Positions 41,539-51,122 of a DNA stretch of 64,000 bases are shown here, piece after piece; the stretch's first letter is position 1; each line of letters starts with the position of its first letter. Position numbers and translations under genes: made by a program. A model generated the notes under the pieces. That model was not told the DNA's origin. It ran no database searches and saw only the letters and a list, made by a program, of their open reading frames with translations. The DNA lies in NCBI RefSeq assembly GCF_003851685.1, contig NZ_CP027727.1, positions 930,001 to 994,000 on the forward strand, in the 5' to 3' direction. This DNA comes from Pseudomonas sp. R5-89-07. Its GTDB lineage: Bacteria > Pseudomonadota > Gammaproteobacteria > Pseudomonadales > Pseudomonadaceae.

Positions 41539-42111
41539 TCAACGTTGGCCAGGGATCAGACCAGGCGGCATAGGTGCTGATGGGGTAATGCCGGGGGCTG
41601 GACTGTTGACGTTGCTCAAGCTGACCGGGGGCATACTGGAGAAGCCGAGGGGGTAGCGCTTACCATCACGTTCGAGGGTCACGTTTTCGACGGAGAGGAT
41701 GGCCACGCGGTAGCCACCGGGTAATTCCCGAGATGAGGCATCAGCATCTACTTCAAATCCACTGCTGTAGAGCAGGGTTGCACGGAGCCGTTTTGCTGAG
41801 CCGAATACCGCCTTCACGACAGGCAAATCAAACTGTGTGTCACTGCTGTGGCCCGAGGCTGCAGCCGGCTGTGTGAGGTTTCCTTGAGAAAAAAACACAG
41901 TTGACGGCTGCGTCGTCGCACTTTGGTCTTCACCCTTGATCGATCTTTCGGCCTTGGCCTTCTCGGCTTTGGCATTCAACAAGATCGTCTGGCTTTGAAT
42001 CTGGGCAAGCTCGCCGACGTTCACCCCAGATAGGGTGTTTTCATCTGCCCAACTCGATGGTGCCCCTAACGCAAGGATGGAGCACAAAACGCACAGCGCT
42101 TTATTTCGCAT
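41539..42111 (-). CDS. pilP: PilP, periplasmic pilus assembly protein
   Basis: About 190 residues with a signal peptide (LCVLCSILALGAPSSWA), a helical GELAQIQSQTILLNAKAEKA segment and a beta-rich C-terminal domain (VKAVFGSAKRLRATLLYSSG, GGYRVAILSVENVTLERDGK) ending Pro-rich. In thin-pilus systems PilP works with PilO in the inner-membrane alignment complex. ATG 42111 follows AGGTG and overlaps the pilO stop; GTG 42120 is an alternative. Confidence 0.83.
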   Translation of the reverse strand: MRNKALCVLCSILALGAPSSWADENTLSGVNVGELAQIQSQTILLNAKAEKAKAERSIKGEDQSATTQPSTVFFSQGNLTQPAAASGHSSDTQFDLPVVKAVFGSAKRLRATLLYSSGFEVDADASSRELPGGYRVAILSVENVTLERDGKRYPLGFSSMPPVSLSNVNSPAPGITPSAPMPPGLIPGQR

Positions 42112-43432
42112 AAAGGTCACCTATTACTGACCAGACAAGGTGGCCGGTCTCATATTTGGTTGTGATTTCACGCAGCCGTAAGCCCTGACTGGGTGCGCCG
42201 GACAATGAGTCCAGCGGGGTAATGCCAGTGGCATAGCTCAGTTCGAATTGCTTCCATTGAGGCGGTGGCGGCGGCGGTGGAGCAGGTTGGCCCGGTATCG
42301 CTGGTTGAATGGGTACAACGACCGGCACTTCTTTCAGCACTGGGGTTTGAGTGAAGCTATGCAGCCAAGACGACAGGTTCGCCAATATCACGATGGCTTC
42401 GTTTAGAGACTCATCACCGGCTGCGGGTAGCGAGATGTCGAATTTCAACGTGGCCGAGTTGCCCTCATCAAAGAAGGCCGGCCGATCAGAAAAGTGACCC
42501 TGAGTCGCCTGTATCAGTTTGTCGGCCGTGCTATTGCCCGAGCGCTTATAAGAGGACAAGACCTGTGCGCCGTCGCAGACGGCACTCGTGAACTGCCATC
42601 CCTGAATGGACAGAGGCAACTGATAGATTACGTTGCTGCAACCTTCCAAGAAATCTGCCACAGATGGACGTTTGGCCCAGGGGTGTTCAAGCGCTTGGGG
42701 GGGCTGCTCCATACCGGATTCTTTTTGCAGCCTGGCCAACTCTGCCAGGCGTTGCTGTTCAGCTTGGAACGCCGCCTCTTTGGCTATCCGATCCTGATGG
42801 CTCTGCCACTGAGTCCATCCAATGATGCCGGCAGCGATCAGCACGCCAAGAACTGCCAGCTGCACAAGTTCGGGTTTGGATAGCCCAAAGACGAGTGGCC
42901 GTAGCCGGTACTCGCGTTTTAGATGCGACGGCTGAAGTAGCTCTTCCACGTCCAGTGGTTGACCACCCATATCGAACTCTGGGGGCAGGTACTCGTTGTC
43001 GAAATTGATGCCACGACTGCGTTGTTGCGCGACTCGGCGGCGAACCTCAGCACCTGTGCCGATCATGTCGCAGCCAGAGATCACGCCACCTTGATACACA
43101 GCAACGAGGGCATACTGATCAATTTCGCTTTCAGTTTTCCAGGCCGCGATCCATGAGTCCCCCAGCTGTCCAGCCAGGGTGGCCGCGAGCGAGTACATCC
43201 CTTTTGTGACCTCCTCGCTGCGCGCTACAAAACCTGCCTGAATAATGGCTGGTGTTCTTCTAATGGCGACAATGTCGAGGTGGTGCTCACGACCGTACTG
43301 GCGCGCTTCCTTCATGTGACCGGTGACACTGCCCAGCGGATGCCAGCGCAGACCGGTGACAAATGATTTTCCTCGATACTGGAGTACCTGGACCCGAGCA
43401 GAGCGTCCATTTTTTGAGGTTTCCGCAACCAT
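42101..43432 (-). CDS. pilO: PilO, bitopic pilus assembly protein
   Basis: 443 residues: a soluble N-terminal domain (RVQVLQYRGKSFVTGLRW), one membrane helix near 190-210 (LVQLAVLGVLIAAGIIGW), a coiled coil, and a periplasmic domain with two cysteines (EGCSNVIYQLP ... SAVCDGAQV) and a long Pro stretch. This matches PilO of R64-like systems. It follows pilN with a three-base gap. Confidence 0.85.
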   Translation of the reverse strand: MVAETSKNGRSARVQVLQYRGKSFVTGLRWHPLGSVTGHMKEARQYGREHHLDIVAIRRTPAIIQAGFVARSEEVTKGMYSLAATLAGQLGDSWIAAWKTESEIDQYALVAVYQGGVISGCDMIGTGAEVRRRVAQQRSRGINFDNEYLPPEFDMGGQPLDVEELLQPSHLKREYRLRPLVFGLSKPELVQLAVLGVLIAAGIIGWTQWQSHQDRIAKEAAFQAEQQRLAELARLQKESGMEQPPQALEHPWAKRPSVADFLEGCSNVIYQLPLSIQGWQFTSAVCDGAQVLSSYKRSGNSTADKLIQATQGHFSDRPAFFDEGNSATLKFDISLPAAGDESLNEAIVILANLSSWLHSFTQTPVLKEVPVVVPIQPAIPGQPAPPPPPPPQWKQFELSYATGITPLDSLSGAPSQGLRLREITTKYETGHLVWSVIGDLYAK

Positions 43433-43435
43433 GGC

Positions 43436-45253
43436 TTACCCCTTGAAACCTGTGCAATGCAGCAGTGGGGTAGGGCAAGAGCCCCAAGGCTCGTTGGCAG
43501 CAGGTGAAATCACCGCGCTGGGACTGCCTGTGTCGCTATCAACAACAGGAGTAATCAGCACTACGAGCACGCTGTGCCCTGTGGTGCGGACACGGCTGCC
43601 GCCCAAACCGAAGAACCCGGGGTCCCCCACGCCTGACTTGGTTGCGTTTTCGCTGTTCTCCTCAAAACCAGTCAGTACGAGGGTTTGACCGCTGCGCAAT
43701 TTGACCTTGGGCGACAGGTTCTTAGTGTCGTAGTCCGCTGTCTGCACACTGGAGCCGTTGCTCGTAAAAGTGGTAAACGTCGGTTTGCTGCTCATGCTCA
43801 GGGTGATCATCAGGAGCATGTTGTCCTGGTCGATGATTCGAGGCAGCAACATCATGTTGAAGCCACTGGTGATGGTTGCGGGGGTGAGCGAAGTAGACGA
43901 TCCAACGGAAGCCGTTGTAGTTGTCGAGCTAGATGCGACATAGCTCTTCACATTGCCGATCTGGATTGGTGCCGGCTGCAGATTCAGCGTGGTGACCGAC
44001 GGCGAGCGAACGTTTGAGATTCGGCCCTGTTCTGAAAGTGCTTTGATAATTAAGTTGGAGCCAGCCCAGGGAGACTTCGACGTGTCCAAAATACTCAGGG
44101 AGCCCGACACCGCGCCCGTACTTATGCCGGTGGTGGCATTTTTCAGGGAGAAGCCCCATTTGTTGCTCAGGGACGTATAGACAGCTGTCCAGTCCAGGCC
44201 AGTCTGGTCTGTGTCAGTGAGAGTTACCTCGAAGACTTTGACATTGAACAAAACCTGACGAGTGATACTGCTGTTGATCGAATTCAGGTATCTAGCAACG
44301 TTGGAGAGTACTTCTGGTCGATCGCTTACCGTCAGGGTGCCAGTGGATCGTGAGAGAAACATCCGACCTTGGGGTTGTTGGCTCAGCATCGCCTTGACGT
44401 TTTTTTCAATGTCTCCGATCAGCGAGGTTTTGATGGTAACGGTGGTGCTCTGGTTGCTGCCTGATTCACCCGATGCACCTGTTGACGAAGATCCGCCACC
44501 ACCACCACCGGAGCTGCTCCCGCTGCCTGTGGCGGTCAGCAAGCCCGACTTCACAGTGCTTTCAATGACTTGGTCATCTCCAAATGCCCAGACGTCGAAC
44601 GTCTTGGTGTCGAAGTAAGTGACATGCACGCTGCGATCATCGGAGGAATAATTCCACGCTAAGCCCAACTGGGAAGTTGCTTGATTCAGCAACCCGGACA
44701 GCTTGCCGCTGTACTTAATGGGAAATGTGTTGGGCGCAGTCAGCCCAACCGAATTCATTGTGCGGGCGTTGCTCGGAACATTGCCGATGACGCCGGCGGG
44801 CATGAAGTTGGCCAGGTTGTCGGCAGAGCCCATACCAGGTGGAACTGCAGGTCCTGAGTTGCCCTGGGTCGAACTGGAAAGGACACTTGGGTCGATTGCA
44901 TCAGGGGCTACGATGACCGGAACACCACATTCACTAGTGATGTACTGCGCGATCTCAGCGATCCCAACGTTATACGAAGGGCGATAGGTGATGTCGCAAT
45001 CCATGGTCAGCGGTAAACCACGCTTGGCGACCAGCGGTTTTTTGGAGACCCATGGTTTGTCGCTGTACACCACCGTCGCGCGCGCGGACTCTTGCTGCTG
45101 ATTTCTCAGAAATCGGCTGTATTGGGAGGCTGTCGCAGCGTCATTTTCAGCTCGGCTGGCCGATTCATTTACACGCTGCAGCGAACAGGAACTCACCAGC
45201 GCGACCATAAATGACAAGGCTGTGCCTTTGATCCAGAGACGAGCAGTCATCAT
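43436..45253 (-). CDS. pilN: PilN, outer-membrane secretin lipoprotein
   Basis: 605 residues. Lipobox LVSSC near residue 23; N-terminal domains; a Ser/Gly-rich linker (GSGSSSGGGGGGSSS, about 245-260); secretin core with FNVKVFEVTLTD, the VRSPSVTTLNLQPAPIQIG stretch, and KLRSGQTLVLTGFEEN near the end, closed by LVVLITPVVD. It forms the outer-membrane ring through which the pilus leaves. Coupled to pilL by an ATGA-type overlap. Confidence 0.9.
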   Translation of the reverse strand: MMTARLWIKGTALSFMVALVSSCSLQRVNESASRAENDAATASQYSRFLRNQQQESARATVVYSDKPWVSKKPLVAKRGLPLTMDCDITYRPSYNVGIAEIAQYITSECGVPVIVAPDAIDPSVLSSSTQGNSGPAVPPGMGSADNLANFMPAGVIGNVPSNARTMNSVGLTAPNTFPIKYSGKLSGLLNQATSQLGLAWNYSSDDRSVHVTYFDTKTFDVWAFGDDQVIESTVKSGLLTATGSGSSSGGGGGGSSSTGASGESGSNQSTTVTIKTSLIGDIEKNVKAMLSQQPQGRMFLSRSTGTLTVSDRPEVLSNVARYLNSINSSITRQVLFNVKVFEVTLTDTDQTGLDWTAVYTSLSNKWGFSLKNATTGISTGAVSGSLSILDTSKSPWAGSNLIIKALSEQGRISNVRSPSVTTLNLQPAPIQIGNVKSYVASSSTTTTASVGSSTSLTPATITSGFNMMLLPRIIDQDNMLLMITLSMSSKPTFTTFTSNGSSVQTADYDTKNLSPKVKLRSGQTLVLTGFEENSENATKSGVGDPGFFGLGGSRVRTTGHSVLVVLITPVVDSDTGSPSAVISPAANEPWGSCPTPLLHCTGFKG

Positions 45254-46407
45254 TTGTTCCTCTCTGTAATAAAAATCAGCCGCTGTGATGAGTTACTGTC
45301 GACCACATCGACCAGAAAGGACCGTGGAGCCGAGTCGTACAGTGGGAAAATCGACCCAATGGCTTCTTGGAAACTGCCCTCAAATCGAAGTGGAGCGTCA
45401 ATTGAGTAATCCAAATCATCGACCTGCCACATCAGTTTCCAGCCCGCTTTTTCAGCCCAGCCTTCGACGGTTTGACGAAGGGTTGAGCCAGTTGAAGCCG
45501 TCCATATCTGGGCCAGCGGCTTCGGCGCTGCTATGTCCGTCGCAACCGGCTTTGGCGCTGCAGAAGCTGCAGACGCCGCGGTGATCAGTTTCGGACTTGA
45601 AGCGACCTTCGCATTGGCATTGCTGGACGTAGTCGAGGCCGGACTCGGAGTCGGCAAGGTAGACGTTTGTTTGGTAGAGCCGTCCTTGGTATTCACCGTA
45701 GGAGGGGCCACGGTTTTGGTTGGTGCAGCATTCGCCGCAGGTGTGGCGGAAGATGCAGTTGTTGTGAAAGGCGCTGTTTGCGGAACGGCGGCGACTACTA
45801 CTTGGCTGCCCGCATCGTTGTTATTGCTCTTTGCTTCGACAGGCTGTGCAGCTGTCGATGTGTTGAGCTGAGCAATCTGAGTTGATGTAGGACGTGGAGA
45901 GTCCGGGAGCTGGTAGCCAGGGCGCAGGACGTAGCACACCTGACGGTTGACCTCGTCGACCTTCACCTGCCAGGCCGGACCTGCGAGCACTTGCAGGGTG
46001 TTACGCAGGGTCATTGGGCCAAGTTTATATTGGGCTGCTGGGAGTGGTCGGGTGTAAAGGATGTTGACGTGGCCAGAGTCTGCCGAGCAAAGCGTATAAC
46101 CTGAACGGTCAACCACGTACTGCATGGCCTCACGCACATTTGGGTGCATGTTGGCAGGAATGCTGATGTCGATAATCTGAGCCATCAGGTCACGTTGGCC
46201 AGAATCTGGCAGCGTGCTGACGAGGGTGTAGCGGCCATAGCGCACTACTGGTTCTTTTTCAGGAACGGCGCCGCCAGGATAGAGGTCTGGCGTCAACATG
46301 TCCGGATTGCGACTGCTGTCGAATGCGGGCTTGGGTGTCTGCGCCGTTTGGGTCGTGCAACTGGCGATTAACGCGAGCAGCGAGAGCGTGGTGACGTGCC
46401 TGATCAT
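45250..46407 (-). CDS. pilL: PilL, lipoprotein with C-terminal TcpQ-like domain
   Basis: 385 residues. Lipobox LLALIASC (residues 9-16); an N-terminal domain matching TIGR03748 (VRYGRYTLVSTLPDSGQRDL, then LRNTLQVLAGPAWQV); a 110-residue Ala/Thr/Pro-rich linker; and a C-terminal TcpQ/PilL domain (GSTLRQTVEGWAEKAGWKL, then DAPLRFEGSFQEAI). First gene of the pilus operon, consistent with known order pilL-pilN-pilO. Confidence 0.88.
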   Translation of the reverse strand: MIRHVTTLSLLALIASCTTQTAQTPKPAFDSSRNPDMLTPDLYPGGAVPEKEPVVRYGRYTLVSTLPDSGQRDLMAQIIDISIPANMHPNVREAMQYVVDRSGYTLCSADSGHVNILYTRPLPAAQYKLGPMTLRNTLQVLAGPAWQVKVDEVNRQVCYVLRPGYQLPDSPRPTSTQIAQLNTSTAAQPVEAKSNNNDAGSQVVVAAVPQTAPFTTTASSATPAANAAPTKTVAPPTVNTKDGSTKQTSTLPTPSPASTTSSNANAKVASSPKLITAASAASAAPKPVATDIAAPKPLAQIWTASTGSTLRQTVEGWAEKAGWKLMWQVDDLDYSIDAPLRFEGSFQEAIGSIFPLYDSAPRSFLVDVVDSNSSQRLIFITERNK

Positions 46408-46489
46408 GTGCCGAGAGGCCCCCTGTAATGATAGGGGAACGGTGACAGGCTGGTACCAGCTGTGCAGTAGGAAATAGAAAACTGCGTCT

Positions 46490-47056
46490 TTAGGTATTTA
46501 CGTAACCGCTACCACGGCTCTCGTTGCTATTTCTCACACCAAGGAAAATGAGCGGTGTGCTCTGGCGTGCTGAAGGTTTTTTTTTAAGAAGTACCCACAT
46601 GCATAAACAAAATGCGAGAACACCCATGAGATCCATACCGAACTGATCGAGCTGGAAAAAACCATGCTTTTTGATTTGGTCTATCTCCCATGCTATTGAT
46701 ACTACGATGTAAGCGCTTGCAAGGATTGCCGTCCAATGAGTGATGTAAGCTGGGCGGGTTTTGGTCATTAACCATCTGCGGAACTTCCCAAACGCCAATA
46801 CTCGAATAGGACTTTTTATAAAGCGGGCTTTTGATGTGACGGTCATTGCAAAAAGCAGTATCGCCAGCAAGACAGCAGTGGCCGCAAATCCTCCTATGAA
46901 GTGTTCAATCAAGCTCGCATTGCCGAATCCGATGAGCTTGAATACTTCTCTTACGGGAAGATGTATTTCATAACGACTTAGATAGGCGAGCACTCCCCAT
47001 AGTAGGGCAGTGGCTATTAAGAAATATAGTTTGTTGGGGAAAGCCGTTTTGCGCAT
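46490..47056 (-). CDS. Multi-pass membrane protein of unknown function
   Basis: 188 residues with about four membrane helices: 11-27, 53-74, 108-125 and 142-158, separated by basic loops. GGAG precedes ATG 47056. Base composition is AT-richer than its neighbours, and it sits between the SNF2 gene and pilL, where no conserved gene is expected, so it may be a later insertion. Some VanZ-like proteins have a similar topology; I cannot assign it. Confidence 0.7.
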   Translation of the reverse strand: MRKTAFPNKLYFLIATALLWGVLAYLSRYEIHLPVREVFKLIGFGNASLIEHFIGGFAATAVLLAILLFAMTVTSKARFIKSPIRVLAFGKFRRWLMTKTRPAYITHWTAILASAYIVVSIAWEIDQIKKHGFFQLDQFGMDLMGVLAFCLCMWVLLKKKPSARQSTPLIFLGVRNSNESRGSGYVNT

Positions 47057-47179
47057 AAAAACTCCAAGTACCTTGCTGATAGCCTCGCGAGAATTCTTTC
47101 ATAAATAAAATCATATGAAAACCTTGCCTCATGACCTAAATCTTGGATTTCCGCATCGTGCAGGAGCAAGAGTGTAAAG

Positions 47180-49135
47180 TTACACGTAGTTCAGTAATTC
47201 AGATCTGGCGTTGGCGACAGCATCAGGCTCAATAAGGTCGCTTGCCAACTGGCGTTTATCCAGCAGCATTTGCCAGAGCATCTGGTCGATGGAGTTTTCC
47301 ACAAGCGGGATCTTCACTACGACCATGCGCAATTGCCCATTCCTATAGGCCCTGTCCTCTGCCTGGTCCTGCAGCCCAGGCGTCCAGGGCAAGCCCAGGA
47401 ACATGACATAGTTGGCCGCAGTGAGATTGTTGCCGGTGCCGGCTGCGGAGGTAGTGGCGGCAAAGATGCGCGTTTCTGGATCACTTTGGAATTGATCGAT
47501 CGCTTTCTGCCGTTTGCCTACAGAGTCACTGCCGACAACCGTGACGCACCCGTACCCAGCTTGCTTGCACCGAGTGCGAAGTGTTCCTACCGTATCCTTG
47601 AACTCACAGAACAAGATAACTTTGTCCTCGGCGTCCAGTTCACACAGCAGATCCATTACGACGCGAATCTTCACCTGCTCAAGCAACTGACGCAGTGATC
47701 CCAACCTGGCGAGGCTAGGCCTGTCTTCAAGCCGAATCTGATCGTATTGCTTGCGCTCTGCAGCAGTGAGCTCGATGGGTAACGTTTGGCGCTGTTTGCC
47801 TTTGAGACCGGGCAGGACATCCTTGCGTCGACGAAGCATCCAATCGCCGATTGCGTCCCGCAGATTCATGCGGAAATCCTGACTGCCGGCGAACTGTTCG
47901 CAGAATTCTTTCAAGGGCAGTTTCCCTACGGGGTGGCCGGATAGCCGTAGCAGCGTGTGCAGCTCAGATTCTCGGTTGAGGACTGGCGTACCCGTCAGCA
48001 GGTAGCGGTTGGGTATCTTGGCGGCAATGTCGAAGCCGTGACGTGTCCACGCGGCGGTCGGCTCTTTCAGGCGGTGCGCCTCGTCGATGATCATCACGTC
48101 AAAGTGTCCTGCATGCAGAACAAAATCGCCCAGGCGTTCGTAGTTGGTGATAATCCATTGCGAAGAGGGATCAAAGACCTGTTGGCCGATTGCGGCCTCG
48201 GGATACACCATCTGGATTTCGCGTTGCCAGTTGATGATCAACGTCGACAGCGTGATTACCAAGATGGGTCTATCAGCTGCTCGGATTGCAGCGGCAATGA
48301 TTGCCTGGCGAGTTTTGCCAAGCCCCATGTCATCCGCAAGCAAGGCGCTTGTGCGCTGTAGCAAGTGCCGGATGCCTGCCGGTTGATGGTCCAGTAAAGA
48401 ATAACCAGCCAATGCCTGGTTAATCTGTTCGGTGGTGAACCCGGTGCGCTCGATTGAGGGCACCGCGGCTAGATACACATCGGTTGAGGTGCTGTCATCA
48501 GCCGCTTTTGCAGCGCGCTCTTGTGGAGGTCCACCAAGACTGATGCGGGTGATTTCATCAGCGGGAACAACGGATCCGTCGGTCAGTAGCTCTTGTACGG
48601 TGTCGAGGATTTCGAACTGATCCTCCGACAACCCAAGCTCCAGGATCAAGTTGCTTCGCACCACTTCCGCACCAGCGTCGATGCGCCAGGACTTGGAATG
48701 CCCGAGAAACACGCCGTGCATGCGCCTTGAAACGGCGACCGCGCCAGGATGGTAGTCACCTGACAGCAGGATCCCGCCCTGAACGAGTGGAGCTATCCGA
48801 AAGGTCAGCCCCCACGTGAATGCCTGCCGATCTGGGTCGTTTTGTGCGGCTGTGATTTTATGTGAAAACGTCTCCCAACTTTCATTGAAACGGTCCTCGG
48901 ACAACTCCATCAAACGGTGGAAGAGCACATCCAGGTCATCCAGCAACTTGCCTTTTGGTAATCGCCAATAGCGATGTTGAGGATGCTCGGCACGCCGAAT
49001 ATAGAAACCATTACGTTCGAGAAACAGCCGGTTCGCACCCTCGACGTATTGCATTAAGACCCCGAAGTCATAGCCGTCAAAAATGACTTTTTCGACCAGG
49101 TCCTGCCGGCGGTTCATCAGACGTGGACGACTCAT
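47180..49135 (-). CDS. SNF2-family DNA translocase/helicase
   Basis: About 651 residues. ADDMGLGKTRQAIIAAA (Walker A), VMIIDEAHRLKEP (motif II), RYLLTGTPVLN (motif III), and a C-terminal RecA lobe with VILFCEFKDTVGTLR, RIFAATTSAAGTGNNL and AEDRAYRNGQ. ATG 49135 overlaps the stop of the PcfJ-like gene (ATGA) with AGGA before it, indicating coupled translation. The N-terminal 240 residues have no family I recognise and may give DNA or partner binding. Confidence 0.88.
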   Translation of the reverse strand: MSRPRLMNRRQDLVEKVIFDGYDFGVLMQYVEGANRLFLERNGFYIRRAEHPQHRYWRLPKGKLLDDLDVLFHRLMELSEDRFNESWETFSHKITAAQNDPDRQAFTWGLTFRIAPLVQGGILLSGDYHPGAVAVSRRMHGVFLGHSKSWRIDAGAEVVRSNLILELGLSEDQFEILDTVQELLTDGSVVPADEITRISLGGPPQERAAKAADDSTSTDVYLAAVPSIERTGFTTEQINQALAGYSLLDHQPAGIRHLLQRTSALLADDMGLGKTRQAIIAAAIRAADRPILVITLSTLIINWQREIQMVYPEAAIGQQVFDPSSQWIITNYERLGDFVLHAGHFDVMIIDEAHRLKEPTAAWTRHGFDIAAKIPNRYLLTGTPVLNRESELHTLLRLSGHPVGKLPLKEFCEQFAGSQDFRMNLRDAIGDWMLRRRKDVLPGLKGKQRQTLPIELTAAERKQYDQIRLEDRPSLARLGSLRQLLEQVKIRVVMDLLCELDAEDKVILFCEFKDTVGTLRTRCKQAGYGCVTVVGSDSVGKRQKAIDQFQSDPETRIFAATTSAAGTGNNLTAANYVMFLGLPWTPGLQDQAEDRAYRNGQLRMVVVKIPLVENSIDQMLWQMLLDKRQLASDLIEPDAVANARSELLNYV

Positions 49136-51012
49136 GTCCTGCTCAAGCGTTGGTTGATCCATTCCGCACAGGCCTGGGCATGCAGTTTTTTCCGGTTTCG
49201 ATTTGTATAGCGCGACATGGATAGTGTTTGGTCGGGCCATTCCAGGTTAATGGCGAGTTCACTCGATTTGATCTTTGCCCAAAACCATTGATAGGCCCGG
49301 TCAACCCTGGAGCCCGACTTAGGTGTGCGATTGCGGAGCCCTCTCAGTTGAATCGTCACCAGATGTTTGGGAGTCAATTTTGCTAACGTTTCGCCCCAGG
49401 CATTTTCATCCATTTGGATCTCTGCAGAGGCCAACGATTTCCCGTTTTCGCGAACCGAAATAAGACGGCAGATACCCCGATAAGCACTGTAGTCGTAACC
49501 ATTAATGCAGTGGGCCAGCGCTCGATGTTCTGCATCAAGATCGGCGGGGCACTTCAGCTCGATAATTTGCAGTCCATTCGGACTTACGATGGTTATGCCG
49601 GTTGAATAAAGCAGCGGCTTCCAGGGCGTTAAAGAGTCTGTTTTTGTTTGTGGATCTACTGCATCTAAAGCCTCACGTATGTCTATCAACGCGAGGTGAA
49701 AGCCATTCACCAAGCTGGCGATCTGGTGATATGAAGCAGTAGCAATGAAGCTTTGGAGTTTTTGCAGTGCTTCACCAGCAGTTGGTCCGTCGCTCTCATC
49801 AACGTTGTTAAAGAGCTCGTTCAGGTCTCGAAAGTCGTCGGCGATTTTGGACCAATTGTCGTCCGACCAATCAGTTGGACACCCTGAAAGCAGCCTGTTC
49901 CAGTCCTGTGTTTGATCCAGCAGTTGATACGGAATTTTATCCAGCAGGGCGAAGAGAGCGATCCAGTGCGCTTTTTTAAGAGGACGGCGATTGCCCAGTG
50001 AGGCTCCCAGCAGCAGTCGATGCCAGGGTCCTTGTGGCCCCTCACGGCTGATACGGGTCAATGCACTGCCGGTATCGAATACCCGCTGTTGACCCAGGTA
50101 GCGCACTGCGGTGCGCGGCGCTTGTAGCAGCCAAGCCAGTGTGTCGGAAAGGGGGAGGCCCGCGTCGGCTATGCGACCTATCAGGCACACTTCAGAGGAA
50201 ATCAAATAACGGTCCTCACACCAGTATGGGCGACACGCCTGAAGTTCATCCCATGGGCAGTTCATGTATACCTGCTGCTGCCCATCCCACGGCCACGGCC
50301 ATTGATCTACTAGTACCAGAAGTGGAATCAGTACTGGCTGGGCTTTTAGGGCCTGGAGGCGGCGTTTTCGGTCACCTTGAGCCAGCCAGTTATAGAGCTT
50401 GGGTGAGGGACATTGCGCTGAACGAATGGCGAATAAAAGCTCTTGGTCCAGACAATGGCAAAACCGCTTCAGCGTGCTGCCAATCTGCTTTAGGTAAAAT
50501 CGGGTGCGGGGATTGAAGTACCGATTGTTGCTCGCCTTCCAATCGAAACCGCGGCGATTAAAGCTTCCGAGATCTTCAATCGATAGGGCTTTCGCCCTCT
50601 CTCCAGCCGACTTGCAGAAGGAGGTCAGTAGGACGTCTGCATACCAGCGTTTTTCAAACCTGAGCAGTAGCTGCTGGGCCACCATTGCGGTGGGTTTTCT
50701 CTTATGCACGCGGTCCTTGCTGAAAATTTTGCAGGCCTTAGCCTGATGACCATCGAAGTACTGCAGGTGATCGCCGATTCTGGCCAGGACCGGCCGTGTT
50801 TGATCATCTGTAGAGGGCAGGGCTACGCACCAGCAACGAGTATGGACAGTAGAACTCAGATAGGTCTCGATGAAGGAGGTCAGCTGGGAGGGCGGTACGT
50901 TAAATTGTAAAGCCCAGGTCTGGGCGACTTCAATTTGCCGGTCTGAGAACTTCTCCAGCTTCGGCGCTAAGATGCGCAGCCCCACCACCGATTGTCTCTT
51001 CTGTACGCTCAC
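49132..51012 (-). CDS. PcfJ-like protein
   Basis: About 626 residues. Near the C-terminus EHRALAHCINGYDYSAYRGICRLISVREN matches the PcfJ-like core (H-C-V/I-x-x-Y ... G ... I-x-S-V/L-R). Most of the protein is helical with Trp/Arg-rich segments, and no enzymatic motif is visible. GTG 51012 follows GAGGAGG at six bases. PcfJ-type genes occur on conjugative plasmids and phages but their job is not known. It is coupled to the SNF2 gene downstream, so the two proteins probably act together. Confidence 0.65.
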   Translation of the reverse strand: MSVQKRQSVVGLRILAPKLEKFSDRQIEVAQTWALQFNVPPSQLTSFIETYLSSTVHTRCWCVALPSTDDQTRPVLARIGDHLQYFDGHQAKACKIFSKDRVHKRKPTAMVAQQLLLRFEKRWYADVLLTSFCKSAGERAKALSIEDLGSFNRRGFDWKASNNRYFNPRTRFYLKQIGSTLKRFCHCLDQELLFAIRSAQCPSPKLYNWLAQGDRKRRLQALKAQPVLIPLLVLVDQWPWPWDGQQQVYMNCPWDELQACRPYWCEDRYLISSEVCLIGRIADAGLPLSDTLAWLLQAPRTAVRYLGQQRVFDTGSALTRISREGPQGPWHRLLLGASLGNRRPLKKAHWIALFALLDKIPYQLLDQTQDWNRLLSGCPTDWSDDNWSKIADDFRDLNELFNNVDESDGPTAGEALQKLQSFIATASYHQIASLVNGFHLALIDIREALDAVDPQTKTDSLTPWKPLLYSTGITIVSPNGLQIIELKCPADLDAEHRALAHCINGYDYSAYRGICRLISVRENGKSLASAEIQMDENAWGETLAKLTPKHLVTIQLRGLRNRTPKSGSRVDRAYQWFWAKIKSSELAINLEWPDQTLSMSRYTNRNRKKLHAQACAEWINQRLSRT

Positions 51013-51122
51013 CAATGACCTCCTCTGCAATTTCGCAGAGGACTGTCAGGTATAGGAATGGTGGGCTTCCAGGGTTAATGAGTAACGGCGTTGTCGGTGA
51101 TTTATATCGGCAATGGCAGAAG

